DNA of 64,000 bases from Gorsachius magnificus (GCA_034008185.1 CM067107.1:496001-560000); one strand, 5' to 3'; numbered from the stretch's first letter, positions 23,986 to 36,303 are shown. Numbers and translations are program-made. Notes: generated from the sequence alone by a model not told the origin.

Positions 23986-24484
23986 AGAAGTGGGGTCTCA
24001 TGTGCCTGTGCCTCACTGGGCCCATGGCGTATGCAATCACAGCCCCTGGCTCATCAAGGTGAAAGCTGGTTGATGAGCTCCAGAACAATGTAAATTTTTA
24101 CCTTTTTTTCCCCTCTTCATGGTCTCTTTTTTTGGGGGGGGGACGGGGTGAAAAAAGTGTTTCGTATTTTCTCTTGCAGCAGCTTGTGCTACAGTCCCTG
24201 GTCCTTTCCCGCGCCAAGAGCAGCCCCCTACACCCATTTTCCTTCAGGGAGAAATCCCCCTGTCCCACATGGACCCCCCGCCTCCAGTGCCCGTCACCCG
24301 GGGGTCAGGGCTACTCCCCCCAGCAGCTTTTGGGCTTTTTTCCACTGTGGCCATGGCAGGAAGCTCAGGCCCCGCTGTCACTTCACAGCTCAACAGCTCC
24401 AGCCCGAGTGGTCATGGGTGGTTTGGTTTCCTGTCCCCTCCTCCGTGTCCCCAGCCCGGTGCCCTCCCGGCTCTTCCCTGCAGC

Positions 24485-27251
24485 ATGGAGGATGAGGATG
24501 GCTACATGGCCTTAGACCAGTGGCACAAGCGGGGTGCTGTGGGGAGACCTCAGGGTGCAGGTACTGGGGGTTGTGTCTGCTGGTGTCCAAAAAAATTTGG
24601 GGGGGTGGGGGAGAGGACATGGGGTGACGATGCCTGTTGTGAATTGAGAAGGGTGAGAAGTGGGGTGATGGTGCCCAAGAGCTGCTTGGGCTGGGGAAAC
24701 TGAGGCAGGGAGCGAGGGAGGAGGGGCTGGGGGGGCTTTTCTCGAGGCTGTGGTTGGCCGGACACCCCGGGCTGGCAGCCGTCCTGCTTCCACCAGGCTA
24801 CGGGTCTCAGCTGTGACCCCAAAAGAGGGAGCAGAGAGATTTTGGGGGACACCCAGCTCTTCCTGCTGGTCTCTTACTGGGGTCACCCCTTTGTGCAGGG
24901 TGGGGCTGCAGGGATTTGGGTGGGATGTGTCACCAAGGTGCTTTGCCCCAGGACACCCTGCTTTGGGCTCTCTGGGGATGGAAGTGGACACGCACGGATG
25001 CTCTCCAGCCCCCACCTTTTTTCGTAGCCCTTCCCCTGACGGCAGGATCCGGCATGCCAGACCCGCAGGGGGGTTTTGCCCCACGGTGGCTGCGTGTCCT
25101 CGCAGGAGCCCCCTGCTGTCCCTGCTGCCTCCTTGGGGCCCTGGTGGCCGCCCTGGTGTTGTCCCTTGTGGTGTGTGGTGAGTTGGGCTCCCACGGGCTG
25201 TTTTGTTTTTTTGGGGGGGTGGGTTGGGGACCCTGGGTGCCTTCAACCAGGCTCAGTGTCCATCTGTCTGACCGGCTTGGCTGGTGGCACAGAGGGGACA
25301 GCCCGAGGGGACCGCAGGCTGTGGGATCGCGTCGCCGGGGTGCGGTTGTGCCGGCTTTAGCTGGATCTGCCCTGGGCTGAGGAGGAGCCTGTGCCCCTCG
25401 CAAGGTAACCCCCCCCCATGGGGTCCCCTCAACAGGACAGCCCTGCCCCCCAAATGAGCCGTGCCGGGGCATCGCTCTGTCCCTACCGCGCCGTCCCCAG
25501 CCCAGCTGATGCAAGGCTCCCCTGGGCTGCCTTAGCGTGGCGGTGTCCATCTGTCTGTCCACAGAGGGTGAGGGGTGCAAGCTCTGCCCCAAGGGCTGGA
25601 GGCTGCGCGGGACCAAGGGGTAGTCAGAAGGTGGTGAGGAGCCCTTCACCCTTGCGTCGGGCCCCTCCGGGCTGCACAGCTGAGGCTGGCACGGCTTCGT
25701 TTGCAGGAGAGGCCATTTCCGTAGCGGTCGGAGGCTGCGGGGCTTTCAGCAGCCGTCCCACTTGGTGCCTCCGTACCTCGGGCGCTGCCTCGTTGCAGGG
25801 GGCGGAGGGGCCACATCCTGTTGCCAGTGCAAAGCAGCAGTGGGGTGGAGGCAGTTCCAAGGGGCGGTGAGGGTGTGAGCTTGGAGGTGGTGACCCCCTA
25901 CTGCAAAGGAAAGATGGTCTGGGGTCTGCTCTGGGTTGGGACCTCGAGGTCAGTTCTCACCCCCATGAGATGCCCAGGTCACGGCTCAAGGTGAGCTGAG
26001 CTAAGAGGGAGGCTGTGGGGAGGGCTGGAGGGCTCCCAGCACCCGCTCGGTGTCAGGATCCATCCCAGACGCTTCCCTGCAGCCTGCTGGGGCCACGGGC
26101 AGGGCGATCTCGGCGGGCATGGTCCCTGGGGGAGCCGGTCCCTCTCCCCTGCTCCATCCTTCCCTTGCAGTTCTCCACCGGCAGCCGCAGAACCCAGGAA
26201 GCTGCAGAAACGGGAGTGGGACCATAGGAGATGGCCCCAGCGCCATGGAGAACATCAGCTCAGAGCTGAGGAAAAGTCTCTGCGTGTCGGAGCTGCAAGG
26301 TAACTGCCCCGGCCATGACGCACCTCTGTGCCATCAGCTTTCCCAAAAACCTGGAGCACCCCTAAATTGGAGAACCAAGCGAAGCTCAGGGCATCCCCGT
26401 GTTCCTGGGGAGCAAACAGGACCTAACTACTTGTCCTTCTTTGGGTGTGCAGGGGACAAGGTGGCTTCTTGGGGGCTGATGGTGGCCCTGCTGTCTTTCA
26501 GAGGGTGAGGGGTGCAAGCTCTGCCCCATGGGCTGGATGCTGCGCTATTCCAAGTGCTACTGGGTTGCCTACAGGATCAACCCTTGGAACAAGAGTCGTG
26601 AGGACTGTGAGAATCGGAGCGGCGAGCTGCTGATGCTGGGGGACCAGGATGAGCTGGTAAAGGGACCGATGGCATCGGGGACGTGGGATCAGTGCCGGGG
26701 CTGGTTCCGAGGGGCTGGTGGCACCGGGGGGAGGGCTGAGGGCTTGCCCAGAAATCTGGGGTCAGCATCCACCCCTGTGCCCAAAGCCTCTGGGCGTGGG
26801 GGACACTGGTGGGGCTGGGTCCTGGGATGGGGACAGCGTGGGGACAGGCTGGAGCCTGTTTTGGGGTGGCACGCTGGCATCCCACCTGCCCTCTCTCCCC
26901 ACTACAGGCTTTTGTAAAGGCAATTCTGCAGAAACCGAGAGGCTACTTCTGGATCGGCCTCTTCCTCCCCTCCACTGGGCAGGACTGGACCTGGGTGAAC
27001 GGCTCCCACCTGGACCGCAGCCGGTGAGTGCGTTGGGGAGGGCTGGGTGTCGGGGTGGGCACCTCCACCATCACCCGAGTGACCCTCGTGCCGTGACGTG
27101 GGCTCCCTCCTGCACCCGCAGGTTCCAGCTGGGATCCATCTCCTGGGATGAAGGCAAAATCTGTGGGGCGATCAGGGGGGACAGGATCGGCTCCGACATG
27201 TGCAGCTCGGGATTGCATTGGATCTGCCAGAAAGAAGCCACCCAGCTCTGA
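24485..27251 (+). CDS. CTL-3: hemITAM-bearing C-type lectin receptor (CLEC-2/CLEC1B-like tail)
   Basis: Six exons join in phase: 24485-24560, 25028-25177 (membrane, LLGALVAALVLSLVVC), 26171-26299 (stalk), 26502-26656, 26908-27023 and 27122-27251 (TGA), 251 residues. The tail starts MEDEDGYMAL; a single DEDGYxxL with the tyrosine at position 7 is the hemITAM layout of mammalian CLEC-2, which recruits Syk. The stalk has N-glycosylation sites (NGSG, NISS). The CTLD shows GCKLCPMGWML...KCYW, FWIGL, WTWVNGSHLD and ICGAI...MCSSGLHWICQK. AATAAA is at 27472-27477. The CTLD opening (CKLCP) is also NKR-P1-like, so orthology is open; the tail motif is clear. A relic of a CTLD exon sits in intron 2. Confidence 0.85.
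25565..25623 (+). pseudogene. Stop-bearing relic of a CTLD exon inside CTL-3
   Basis: After an acceptor CCACAG the sequence repeats the first 19 codons of exon 4 at 26502 (EGEGCKLCPKGWRLRGTKG) in the same phase and then reads TAG. It arose from a tandem duplication of exon 4. If spliced in after the membrane exon it would truncate the protein before the lectin domain. Confidence 0.75.
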
Positions 27252-27471
27252 GCCGGGGACTGCAAGCTGGGTGGTGGCTCGGAGGGACACTTGGGGACAG
27301 GCCAGTCTCAGGCCCTCAGCGGGGGGAACGCGTGGGGAGCCGTTGCTGACGCTGTTGGACAGCAACCATCTCCTGCCCAAATGAGCGATGCCGTGAGCCG
27401 GGCTCTGTTGCATGGTGTTTTTAAGCCAGTTGGCTACCGGGGAGGGCTGGAAAGAGCCCCCTGCTGTGCCA

Positions 27472-27477
27472 AATAAA
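27472..27477 (+). terminator. Polyadenylation signal AATAAA of CTL-3
   Basis: Canonical hexamer 221 bases after the CTL-3 stop codon, followed by a GT-rich stretch. Confidence 0.75.
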
Positions 27478-28189
27478 CCTGCTTGTGCACGCACACCCTC
27501 GTGCTCGCCCTCGTGCACGCTGTCCCTGTCCCTTCCTGCCCGGCAGCGCTTGCCCCTGCACCCGCCTCAGCCTCCCAGGGCTCCAGGGCGCAGCCGGGCC
27601 CCCCATCCAACCCCCTGGGGAGATGCCCTTGGGATTTCTGCCTCTCTGGATCTTCCCCCTGGACCATCCCCGTCCTCAGGTTGTGCTTTTTCACCCCAGG
27701 CACAGCACAGGTAACGCAGGAGGCGGCCTCGTGCCGGGCAGGGACGGTGGAGGAGACGGACGCTCGTGGCACGGCGCTCGCAGCAGCGTTGCAAGGGCAG
27801 AGGGGGGAGCGCAGCTGTGAGAGTGTTGGGGTTAAAAAGGAAAAAAAGAGGTGTGGGGGGTTTAAAAGGAGATCCCAAACTAAAACCCCAGCAAGTAAGC
27901 TGGCAACAAAGGCAGTGCCTGGTCCAGAGCCCAAGGAGGCAAACACCCAAACCCTGTTTTGCTGAGCAGAGAGGGACAGGGCCGCGGGGTACGGGGATGG
28001 CTGCGAGCCGAAGCCACAGCTGCCACATCAGGGGTGATGGGGAAGGAGATAAGAGCCTCTCCCTACAGCCTAAACCTCCAAAACTGGGGGTTCCCCTACT
28101 CAGAGCAAGCTGCAAAGCTGGGTGAGACGTGGCATTGCGCAGCCTCCTGTCCCTGCTGCATGAAAACACCCGCCTGAACTGGGGTGCTG

Positions 28190-28440
28190 GCAGCTGGAGG
28201 GACTGGGAGCACTGGGAAGGGGCTGTTTGCCGCAGCCCTGATGCCCACGCAGCCGTCCCACCGCTGCCCTCGCAGGGGATGCCCTGAGGTTTCTTCACCC
28301 GCCATCCAGGTTGGGTTTGTCCCTCCCACCCATAGCTGCTTCTGGGGCTCCTGCAGCAGCACCTTGGGGGGAAAAACCAGGATTTGGGGGGGCCCCAAGA
28401 GCCCCCTGTATGCGGGCTTGAGCAAGCAAACCCCCGTATC
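28190..28440 (-). repeat. Decayed copy of the recurrent 9.4-kb block and neighbour
   Basis: 28333-28440 (agctgcttctggggctcctgcagcagcac...ggatttgggggggcccc) aligns by eye with 9347-9420 and 38388-38450. 28199-28260 reversed resembles 23560-23640. The rest of 27480-28580 shows nothing recognisable. Confidence 0.5.
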
Positions 28441-28589
28441 CCAGGGCTCCTCTTCCTCCCTGCAGCATCTCCTCTCACTGCGCTGAAGAAAATCCAGCAT
28501 CACCCTCTGGCTGTTGAGCCCAGGAATGGTTTTGTCTGCTGCATGGGTGCTGGTCTCTGCTCCCAGGGAAGGGGCGATGGGACGAGGGG

Positions 28590-28850
28590 CACCGGCCTCA
28601 AGTTGTGCCAGGGCAGGGTGAGGTTGGCTATGGGGAACAATTCCTTCCCCAAAGGGCTGTCAGGCACTGGAAGGGGCTGCCCAGGGAAGGGGTCGAGCCC
28701 CCACCCCTGGGGGGATTTAACAGCCGGGCAGAGGCGGTGCTGAGGGCCAGGGTTTGGGGGTGGGATGCAGGGTTAGGGGAACGGTTGGGCTGGGGGAGCT
28801 TCAAGGGCTTCTCCAACCCCAACAATTCCTTGATCCTATGCTGGATATTA
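28590..28850 (+). mobile_element. CR1 LINE 3' fragment
   Basis: Plus-strand CR1 terminal region (caagttgtgccagggcagg, AVRHWKGLPREG, FKGFSNPNNS) ending near caattccttgatcctatg. A TA microsatellite (about 28885-28910) follows shortly after. Confidence 0.85.
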
Positions 28851-29612
28851 AAGAGGAACCCTGGCTGCACGTGTGATATCAGGGTTTATATATATATATA
28901 TATATGTGTGTAAATATTTCTTAACAAGGAAGCTCTTTGTTATGAGGAGCTGCAGCTGCCAGTGACCCCAAGGACTTGTTGAAAGCAGCATCCGTGGCTA
29001 TTCCGTGGCTATTTTGCACGGATGGATTCTTACTCTGTTTCTTTGTTGTCGTGGGAGGTTTCCAGCTGAGTAACTTCACGGCATCAGTAGTGACTCTCCC
29101 TGTTCCCGCTGGTGGGCGAAGACGCCGCTACTGTAACGGCGCAGTCGCAGCAGACAGCGGGAGGAAGGGACCAGTAAGCCCTGGTCCTGTTTTGGGGCCC
29201 TTGTTTTGGAGGTCATGGCTGGGCTCAATGTGATTGGGGGGGCAGCTAAAATGGAGTTAAAACAACTGGGGGGGGGGGGAGGATGTGAAAAAAAAAAAAA
29301 GGTAAAGCTGCTGGAGGCACAGGGTGGCCCAAGCTGTGGGTGTGGGGGATGGTGCCCATCTCTGGTGGTTGAGAGGGGATGAGAGGATGCAATGAGGTCA
29401 GGCAGCCCTAAAATTCCATGGAGGCTGATGAAAGCCCTGGGATGCACCCCCTGAACTGAGCCTGTGCCCCCCTGTGCTTTGTGGCTGTATTTAAAGGTGT
29501 TGAAGGCACCCATGGGGGGGATGGGGGGGGATACAAGAGCTGCAGGGAGCTTGGGGTGCTCTTCATGCCATGGGTTTGCCAACCGTGTCTCTTTGACGCT
29601 GTTTGTCCCCAG

Positions 29613-30176
29613 GTTTTAGCCTCAAGTGCATTAAGGATAAAAAAGTCCCCATTGGGGTCACCCTGGTCATAGCCATCATCGTGCTGGCAGGTAAGTGGCT
29701 GAGGACGGAGGCGCCCACCACCAAAGTCCTCTCCTCCCCTGGACAAAACCTAAGTCACTGCAACGTCTTCTGCTTATTTCCAGCTAAGAAATGCCCGTCC
29801 TGTCCATCCTGCCCTTCTCCCGTCCTTCCCAGCCGCCTGGAAAATGGGATCGGGTACCGGGAGAAGTGCTTTTACTTTGTGGAGAACGAAGCGGACTGGA
29901 ACAGGAGTCAACTCTCCTGCCTTTCTCTCCAAGCCCATTTGGCCACCATCGACACCCCGGAGGAGCTGGTAAATGAGAAATCCCCGTGGAACTGGTGTGT
30001 CGGTGGCTTTGGGGGAGCAGATTTGGTTTTCCCCTGGAGGGTGTAGCACGATGGACACGCGTGACGCTTGCTTTTTCCCCCTCTAGCGTTTCCTCTTGCG
30101 CTACGGGACTTCATCGCGCTACTGGCTCGGCCTTCGCAGGGAAGGCTCTGGGCCTGGGGAATGGTTCAACGGGTCT
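29613..30176 (+). pseudogene. Truncated duplicate of CTL-2
   Basis: Exon copies are 29613-29690 (membrane), 29784-29968 (first CTLD exon) and 30087-30176 (second CTLD exon, cut). Translation of the first two is identical to CTL-2. The second CTLD exon stops at caacgggtct where an LTR begins; the remaining 14 bases of that exon and the last exon are absent. The gene therefore lacks the end of the CTLD. Confidence 0.9.
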
Positions 30177-30484
30177 TGTGGAGGAGTGGCTGAGTGAGAA
30201 TGGGCATGATTTAGTCCCATTCGACAGCCCCTGCTCTTAAGTGGATGTGGGCGGAACTATGACCAGAAGAGAAGGTGAAGCCCCTCCGCCGGACAGATGA
30301 TCCGCCCCAGTCACAGTAGCGATGTAGGCATGTGTATAACGGTGTTCTACCAATCACAGTGTGACGTGTGGGTATGTTATTGTTTTCTGCCTATATATGC
30401 TTTTGTTAGCTGCGCAATAAAGGAGAACGACCATACTCATATTGAGATTCCATCGTTACTCCGGGCCAACTTCCCATTCCGACA
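30177..30484 (+). mobile_element. Gammaretrovirus-like LTR, plus orientation
   Basis: A 308-bp LTR starts TGTGGAGGAG and ends TTCCGACA, with a TATA box (ctatatatgc, about 30391) and AATAAA (about 30417). It is the same family as the solo LTR at 56689-57053: both share cagagaacgaccatactcat-type R sequence and attgagattc...cgttactc U5. Immediately downstream, 30485-30503 (gtgtctcgtccggggtgcc) resembles a tRNA-Pro-type primer site core (CTCGTCCGGG). The matching provirus body is missing; a different provirus on the opposite strand follows at once. Confidence 0.8.
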
Positions 30485-30509
30485 GTGTCTCGTCCGGGGT
30501 GCCACTTTT

Positions 30510-31782
30510 TTCTTTTTGGACAATCCAGACCTGTTCTATTAAGTGCAACATTACTTTTTTTAGCCCATGACAGTAAGCAGCCAAATACTATGCAAGCTAC
30601 TATAATTATTACTATGAGGGTCAAACTTTTTTCAACCAACACTCGCAGCCATCCCAATATACCAAATGGGCTGAGCCAGTCCCCAAGAGGGTCGTCTGAT
30701 TCTTTCAATTTATGTAAATTATTTTTCAGCTCAGCTAATTTCTTGTGGATGGATTTAGAATGGTCAGACAAATTCATACAGCACATTCCTTCAAATTCTT
30801 CACACCCATGAAGCAGCAAAAAATCGATAGTAGCTCGATTCTGAAGCACAGCATGATTAACGCTAGCTACATGATGTTATAGCTCATCTAAAATTTGGCT
30901 AGTGGTGTTTAGCTCATCCCTAACCCAACATGCTAACTGTTTTAAAGAAGTCATGGCTCTGCTTGCAGTAGCTCCTGGGATAAAGAGGGAAGTGAACACT
31001 GTACGGGCTGTCGACCAAAACTTGGGGTTACCATCGTTGTTGCAAACTAATTCATGGATTTCTCTCTTTGATCTATAACCAATGTTACTCGTTGAGCACT
31101 GCATGAGGTTTATCAGACTGGGGTGAAATAGAGCTAATTTCCCCAGGTAGTATGGTCCCCCGTGCGGACTTTTAGGGATTCCATTCCAGGCCTGGTCACC
31201 GCATATTAAAAATATGCCCGGCGGTAATTTCCGCGCCGGCTGTCCGGTCTGGTTGAGCTTTGAGTAAAGAGCCGTGTAAACTTCCCCAGGACGGAGGGTG
31301 GAGTCCACGGTTGCCCAGTTCTTACGGTCAGTATTGAGGTCTGTTACTGAGGGCGACTCAAAACTAAACTACCCAGTTTGTTTCCCAACAGACGAGGCAT
31401 TAAGACACCCCAATAGGTCTAGCTCTTCTGGAGGGGACATCAGAGTAACATTTAAGTTTTCCACAATTTTTGCTTGCCTTTCTCCATCCTGCTGTTGTGG
31501 GTTTTGCCCTGGGGCTGACAGGGTCGCATTAGCTATGGTAAAATTCAATACAGACTTATTTCCAACATAACCCCAGAACTCTTCTGGTCTCCACACAGGG
31601 GTTCCTATCAGACATGTATGAAATGGATCCCCTGGGGTGGCCAAACTTAAGCACATGGAGCTCTGGCCTGTAATATTGGCTAACGTGACCCAAATGTTAG
31701 ATGTTGGTGAAATCTTTGTCATTAGCCCATCTACTGCTACTTCCCTCAGGACTTGTACCCTCAAACAGATTAGCCATGTCAA
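30510..31782 (-). pseudogene. Proviral env, broken
   Basis: Three open pieces: 31782-31369 (surface subunit start, glycosylation sites), 31308-30877 (rest of the surface subunit, a basic RSKR site, the transmembrane subunit N-part) and 30849 to about 30510. The last piece has the LQNRA...CCMNLSDHSKSIH block and a hydrophobic anchor (LTLIVIIIVACIVFGCL), an alpharetrovirus-type layout. At least two frame breaks separate the pieces, so no full envelope is encoded. Confidence 0.85.
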
Positions 31783-31876
31783 TTTTCATGTCATCCTGTT
31801 CGTTTTGGTCTTTTTCCTTTCTCTGGTTATGGTTGTTAGATGTCTGTACCACAGGTTGTGTCCACTTGCTTGGCAC

Positions 31877-34450
31877 CTAGAGAGGTCCGGAACTTGTCAA
31901 GACACAAGTGTAGCCTCGACCATTAAAGAGCATTGTACCTGGCCCTGTCCACACTCCTGTTTTTGGGTCTTTGTACATTAGCTTGATACTGGATTCACTC
32001 ATCTTTGTTTCTTTCCCATAAGATAACGTAGCAGGAGGTACCTCTTGTTGTCCTGACACGCTCAAAAAGTTCAAAGTAAAGAGCACCTTGTGAAGGCGGA
32101 CGAGGGGATCCACCTTGGTGTCTAATTTCTGCTTGGCCAGAGTCTCTTTAATGGTGCGATTGGCCCTTTCCACTACAGCCTGCCCTGTAGACACATGAGG
32201 AATGCCAGTAATATGCTTAACGCCCCACTGTTGTAAGTATGGGTTCACCTTCTGACCCACATAGGCAGGCCCATTGTCAGTCTTTATGACCTGTGGGACC
32301 CCCAGAACTGCAAAACGGGCAGAGAGGTGCCGAATCACATGGACCGCTTTCTCTCCTGCTTGTGCAGTAGCCCATACCATATGTGAGAAGGTGTCTATTG
32401 TAACATGTACATATTTCAGTCTTCCAAATTCTCCTACACATGTTACATCCATCTGCCATACCTCGCATGCCGTCAAACCCCTAGGATTTACCCCCAGGCC
32501 CAGTGACCCACTGTGTTTGCTGCATTGGTCACAAGCCTTTACTATCCCTTGGGCATCCGACCAAGAGAGTTGGAATTGCTTCTTTAGTGCTTTGGCAGAC
32601 TGATGAAACATTTCATGACTCTGCCGAGCCATGGCAAAGGAATCTACAGGAGTCTGCACAGACAGAGTGACTAGGGCATCTGCCCTTGCGTTCCCTTCCC
32701 CAAGGCCTAAGTTAGTTTTATGACTTCTGATATGAACGATACAACATGGAAAAGACCGTTCTTGCAGAGTTTTCTGTAACTGCAAAAACAACTGTCCCAA
32801 CAGTTCTCTTTTTGGTGGCCGAACCACCGCATCTTCGATTCTCTGCACAAACCCCACCACATATAAGGAGTCTGAGACCACGTTCAGGGGCTCATTCAAC
32901 CATTCAGACAGAGCCCACAGAACAGCCTTCAGTTCCAGAGTTTGCAGGGAGTCCTGGCTGATGCCCTTGATCTTATGATGAAGCTACTGATCCTTATTTC
33001 TCTACACGCAGACCGCTGATAGGGACTTCCTGCCCACATCTGTAAAGACAGTCTGGGCTTGCGTGAGAGGTTGGGACACCACTGAGCGCCGCGGTCGCCA
33101 TTCATTCCCCGCAACAAAACGTAATAGCAGGTGATCAGGCGTCGTGTTGATAATGCGTCCCGGGTATCCTAAAAGGGCAAGTTGCAGCTCCTCCGAGTTG
33201 GCCAACATCCATTCCAATGCCTGTCCATTCATCTGGAGGCTAATGCATGCTGGCTCCTGGCCGCTGACGTCCTTACACCTCGTCTGGCCTTTTCTGAGCA
33301 ACTTACAAATTACTTCTGTTCGTTGCCAAATACTTTTTGGAGCGGTATGAGGGGGAAACAGCCATTCTAAAACCGTGCACTGTGGCTGCTCCTCCTTCTG
33401 TCGTCCTGAAATCTGCTTGGCACTTAAGGGTGACATATCGACTTCTCCCCCTTTTTCTTTTTGCCAAGCAGGGAATTGTAGCAGCAAAGCAAAAGGTGAT
33501 TTTTTTCAAATTGCAAATCAGTACAGATACAGGGATATCTGGCAAAGCTCGATCGACCGCTGCCGTGGTGATCTTTATACTCAACTGATCAAGGTGTCGC
33601 TTATGTGCCGTAGTCCATGGCACTAAGACTGCAGGATCATTACCGCACAGTAGGGCAAGGAAAGGCTGTAAGTCCTGGTTACTGAACCGTACCAAAGGCC
33701 GAAGCCATTGCAGTTCTCCTACAAGTCGCTGAGCGTCATTCAGCGTTTTTATGTCCCAATGTAGCGTTGCTTTCTGAGGGGACACTGAGGCCCGGGATAA
33801 GGTCCAACCTAGATATTTCCACAGTTCAGTCCGTTGGACCTTTTCCTGTGCCACTACAAGTCCTTTCGTGCCTTGCACGGCAGTCACCTTTTGTAAAGCT
33901 TGATCTGTAAAGGGCTGTTTTTGAGCAAACAACATGTCATCAACATAATGGTAAATAATAGTGTCAGGCATTTCAGTCCGTAAAGGTGTTTGTTAGTGCC
34001 CATGCAACATACAATTGACACATTGTGGGGGAGTTTTTCATGTCCTGAGGGAGCACCCCCTCATACCTCTGGGCTGGGCTCGCCTTATTTGTGGACGGGA
34101 GAGTAAAAGCAAAGTGCACTGTGTCTTGAGGTTGTAAGGGTATTGTAAAAAAGAAGTCTTTTAAATCAATCACCAGGACATGCCAGTCTCGTGGCAACAT
34201 GGTGGGCAATGGCATACCTGGTTGCAGCACTCTCATGGGCTATATTTGGTTGTTGACTTTACGTAGGTCATGGAGCAGTCGCCATTTGCCACTTTTCTTG
34301 GGGATGACAAAAATGGGTGTGTTCTATGGGCTGATGGAAGGTTTAATATGTTTGGCTTGTAGTTGTTCTTGAACAAGTCGATGAGCAATCTGGAGCCGTT
34401 CCTTGGTCAGCAGCCACTGCTCCACCCATACAGGCATTGGGCCGGCCACT
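31877..34450 (-). pseudogene. Proviral pol: reverse transcriptase, RNase H and integrase, broken
   Basis: The reverse transcriptase start follows nucleocapsid at about 34450. A piece at 34236-33973 and the next at 33971-33303 carry it on; the latter keeps the YVDD catalytic box but is in another frame. 33487-33002 and 32899 onward hold the connection and RNase H end. Integrase is the best-preserved part: 32899-31877 is open, with the D, D(35)E residues visible in MDVTCVGEF, TDNGPAYV and VVERANRTIKE. Stops and shifts make the polyprotein non-functional. Confidence 0.88.
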
Positions 34451-36303
34451 TGTGTCTGAGCTCGGGGCCCTTTCGCGCTGCTCGCCCCGTTTTTTGGCTG
34501 ATTACACACTGCAGTTGCACGGTTCTCTTTTTGGCAGCGGTCGCACCACACGGTGGCGGTACAGGTTTTACTATAACGTCCACGACCACTACACCGATAG
34601 CAAACCACCGAGGAACTCCTTTTGTCTTTGCTCTTTTGCCGTACACTTATTTTTTGTACAGCCGTGGCCGACAAGTTGGTTGTGGGTTTAATAGCGGCCG
34701 CAACGGCATTAGCCATTATCTTAGTTTGCTGTCCCTGTTCCGCTCGCATGGCGAGTTCTAGCATATCGCCCACATCAGCGTCTTTGGGTAAGGTGGCCAA
34801 TATAGCCTTCATTTTTGCATTAGCATTTTCAAAGGCAAGCATTCTAAACATTGTCCGTTTAGCTTCCTCCGTCATTCCCGATTGCATTAACATACGTTGG
34901 ACATACGATCAATAAAATGTTCGTAGCTCTCCGTCAGCCCCTGCTTAATCGAGGTAAAAGCTGGGGTAGGAGTGGAATCAGGGACTGCATTTAAGGCTTG
35001 CCGGGCCAAACTAGCAGACAGCTGGAACAAAGGAAGCGGATACTGTAGTTGCCAGTTTATATTGGCAAACCGGCCTTGCCCAGTTATCATTTCAGTGGCT
35101 ACACCATTGAGCAAGTCTGCAGGATCTCGGGGTCGCATAGTTTCCATCCGTGCCAATCGTTCCCATTCACGCACCCAGATAATATACTGAGCAGGGGTTA
35201 ATAACACTCGGGCCAAGTTTTGCCAATCGAATGGGGAATTGGCGTCAGCTGTATAAATCCAGTCGAAAACAGCTCGCGCCTGCTCAGATTTAAGACCATT
35301 TTCTTTCACAGCTTTTACAGCCTGTTGCAAAATCTTCCAATCATGTTGCTCATACTGAGGGCCGTTGACCCCCACCACTACGGGACAGGCCATAGTGCTA
35401 ACAGGATGCCAATCTCCCTCCAAAATAGTGTCTTTGACTACACCCGACCAGCAGGTTACAGCATGAGTTGCAGCTGGCACAGGAGGGGTTAAACTGTAGG
35501 TTTCTGACCGGAGTCGCCGAACGGAATTGTGTGGGACTCCTGGTGAGGTAGCATTTTCAGCAAGCCGCTCGGCAGTTGCCCCTGCATGATTGTCTAATTT
35601 CTGGAGTGTCATCTGATGAGTTAACTTTTTCAATCCTGCTCTTTCTTCCTCTATAACGGAGCTGGTTGATAAGTCCTCATCATCATCAGCAGGGAGCGGC
35701 ACTGCTTGAGCTGGCAAAGCTGGGGCGGAGGCCTGTGGCGGTTCTGCTGGAGCGGAGCTGGGCTGGCAGCTGGGATCCCCTGCCGCGGCCTCGGTTGTGA
35801 TTTTTACTTCCTCAATCATGGGCAGGGGGGGTGATGGCTCCACAACGGGTGCTGCAGCGGCATCTGCCAGCTCTGCGACGGTACTGAACTGCTGGCTGGT
35901 CATGCCTTTTATGGGACGCAAGTGCCCAATCCCGGAATAGGTTTCAAGTCGACCTGGCTTAGGCGGTGCCGACAAGGGGGTGGCCCAGTGGAGTTAGTGC
36001 TTGTACTGCCGTGGCCGCCACTTTCATCTCTGCACGCATGTCCTTTAACGTGTTCATAACAGTCCGCCAGGTAGTTCTAAAGCCGTGAATATCTTTATCT
36101 CGGTCTGCTATTGTTAGTTCCCACATATAATCGCCCAAATCTCGCCAACAGTTCTCAGTAAACAAATTCGCAGGCAAAAGCAAATATCCATGGGATTGTG
36201 CCCAGTTTAATAGCTTGCTTAAAGTCTTTTCAGCTACCGATTCCCCTCTCTTAGAGAGGATACTAATCAATAGCTTAATCGCCTCAGCAAATTCTGAGTC
36301 CAT
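34450..36303 (-). pseudogene. Proviral gag, broken, with nucleocapsid fused to RT
   Basis: Matrix starts at ATG 36303 and stays open to about 35960. Capsid runs in another frame, 35975-34887, with the GLTESYEHFIDRM major-homology-type region near its end. Nucleocapsid follows in a third piece (34893 down). Both CCHC knuckles have arginine in place of the histidine (CYRCSGRGRYSKTC and CDRCQKENRATAVC), so zinc binding would be lost. After the second knuckle the frame runs straight into the reverse transcriptase start, with no protease between. Confidence 0.87.
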
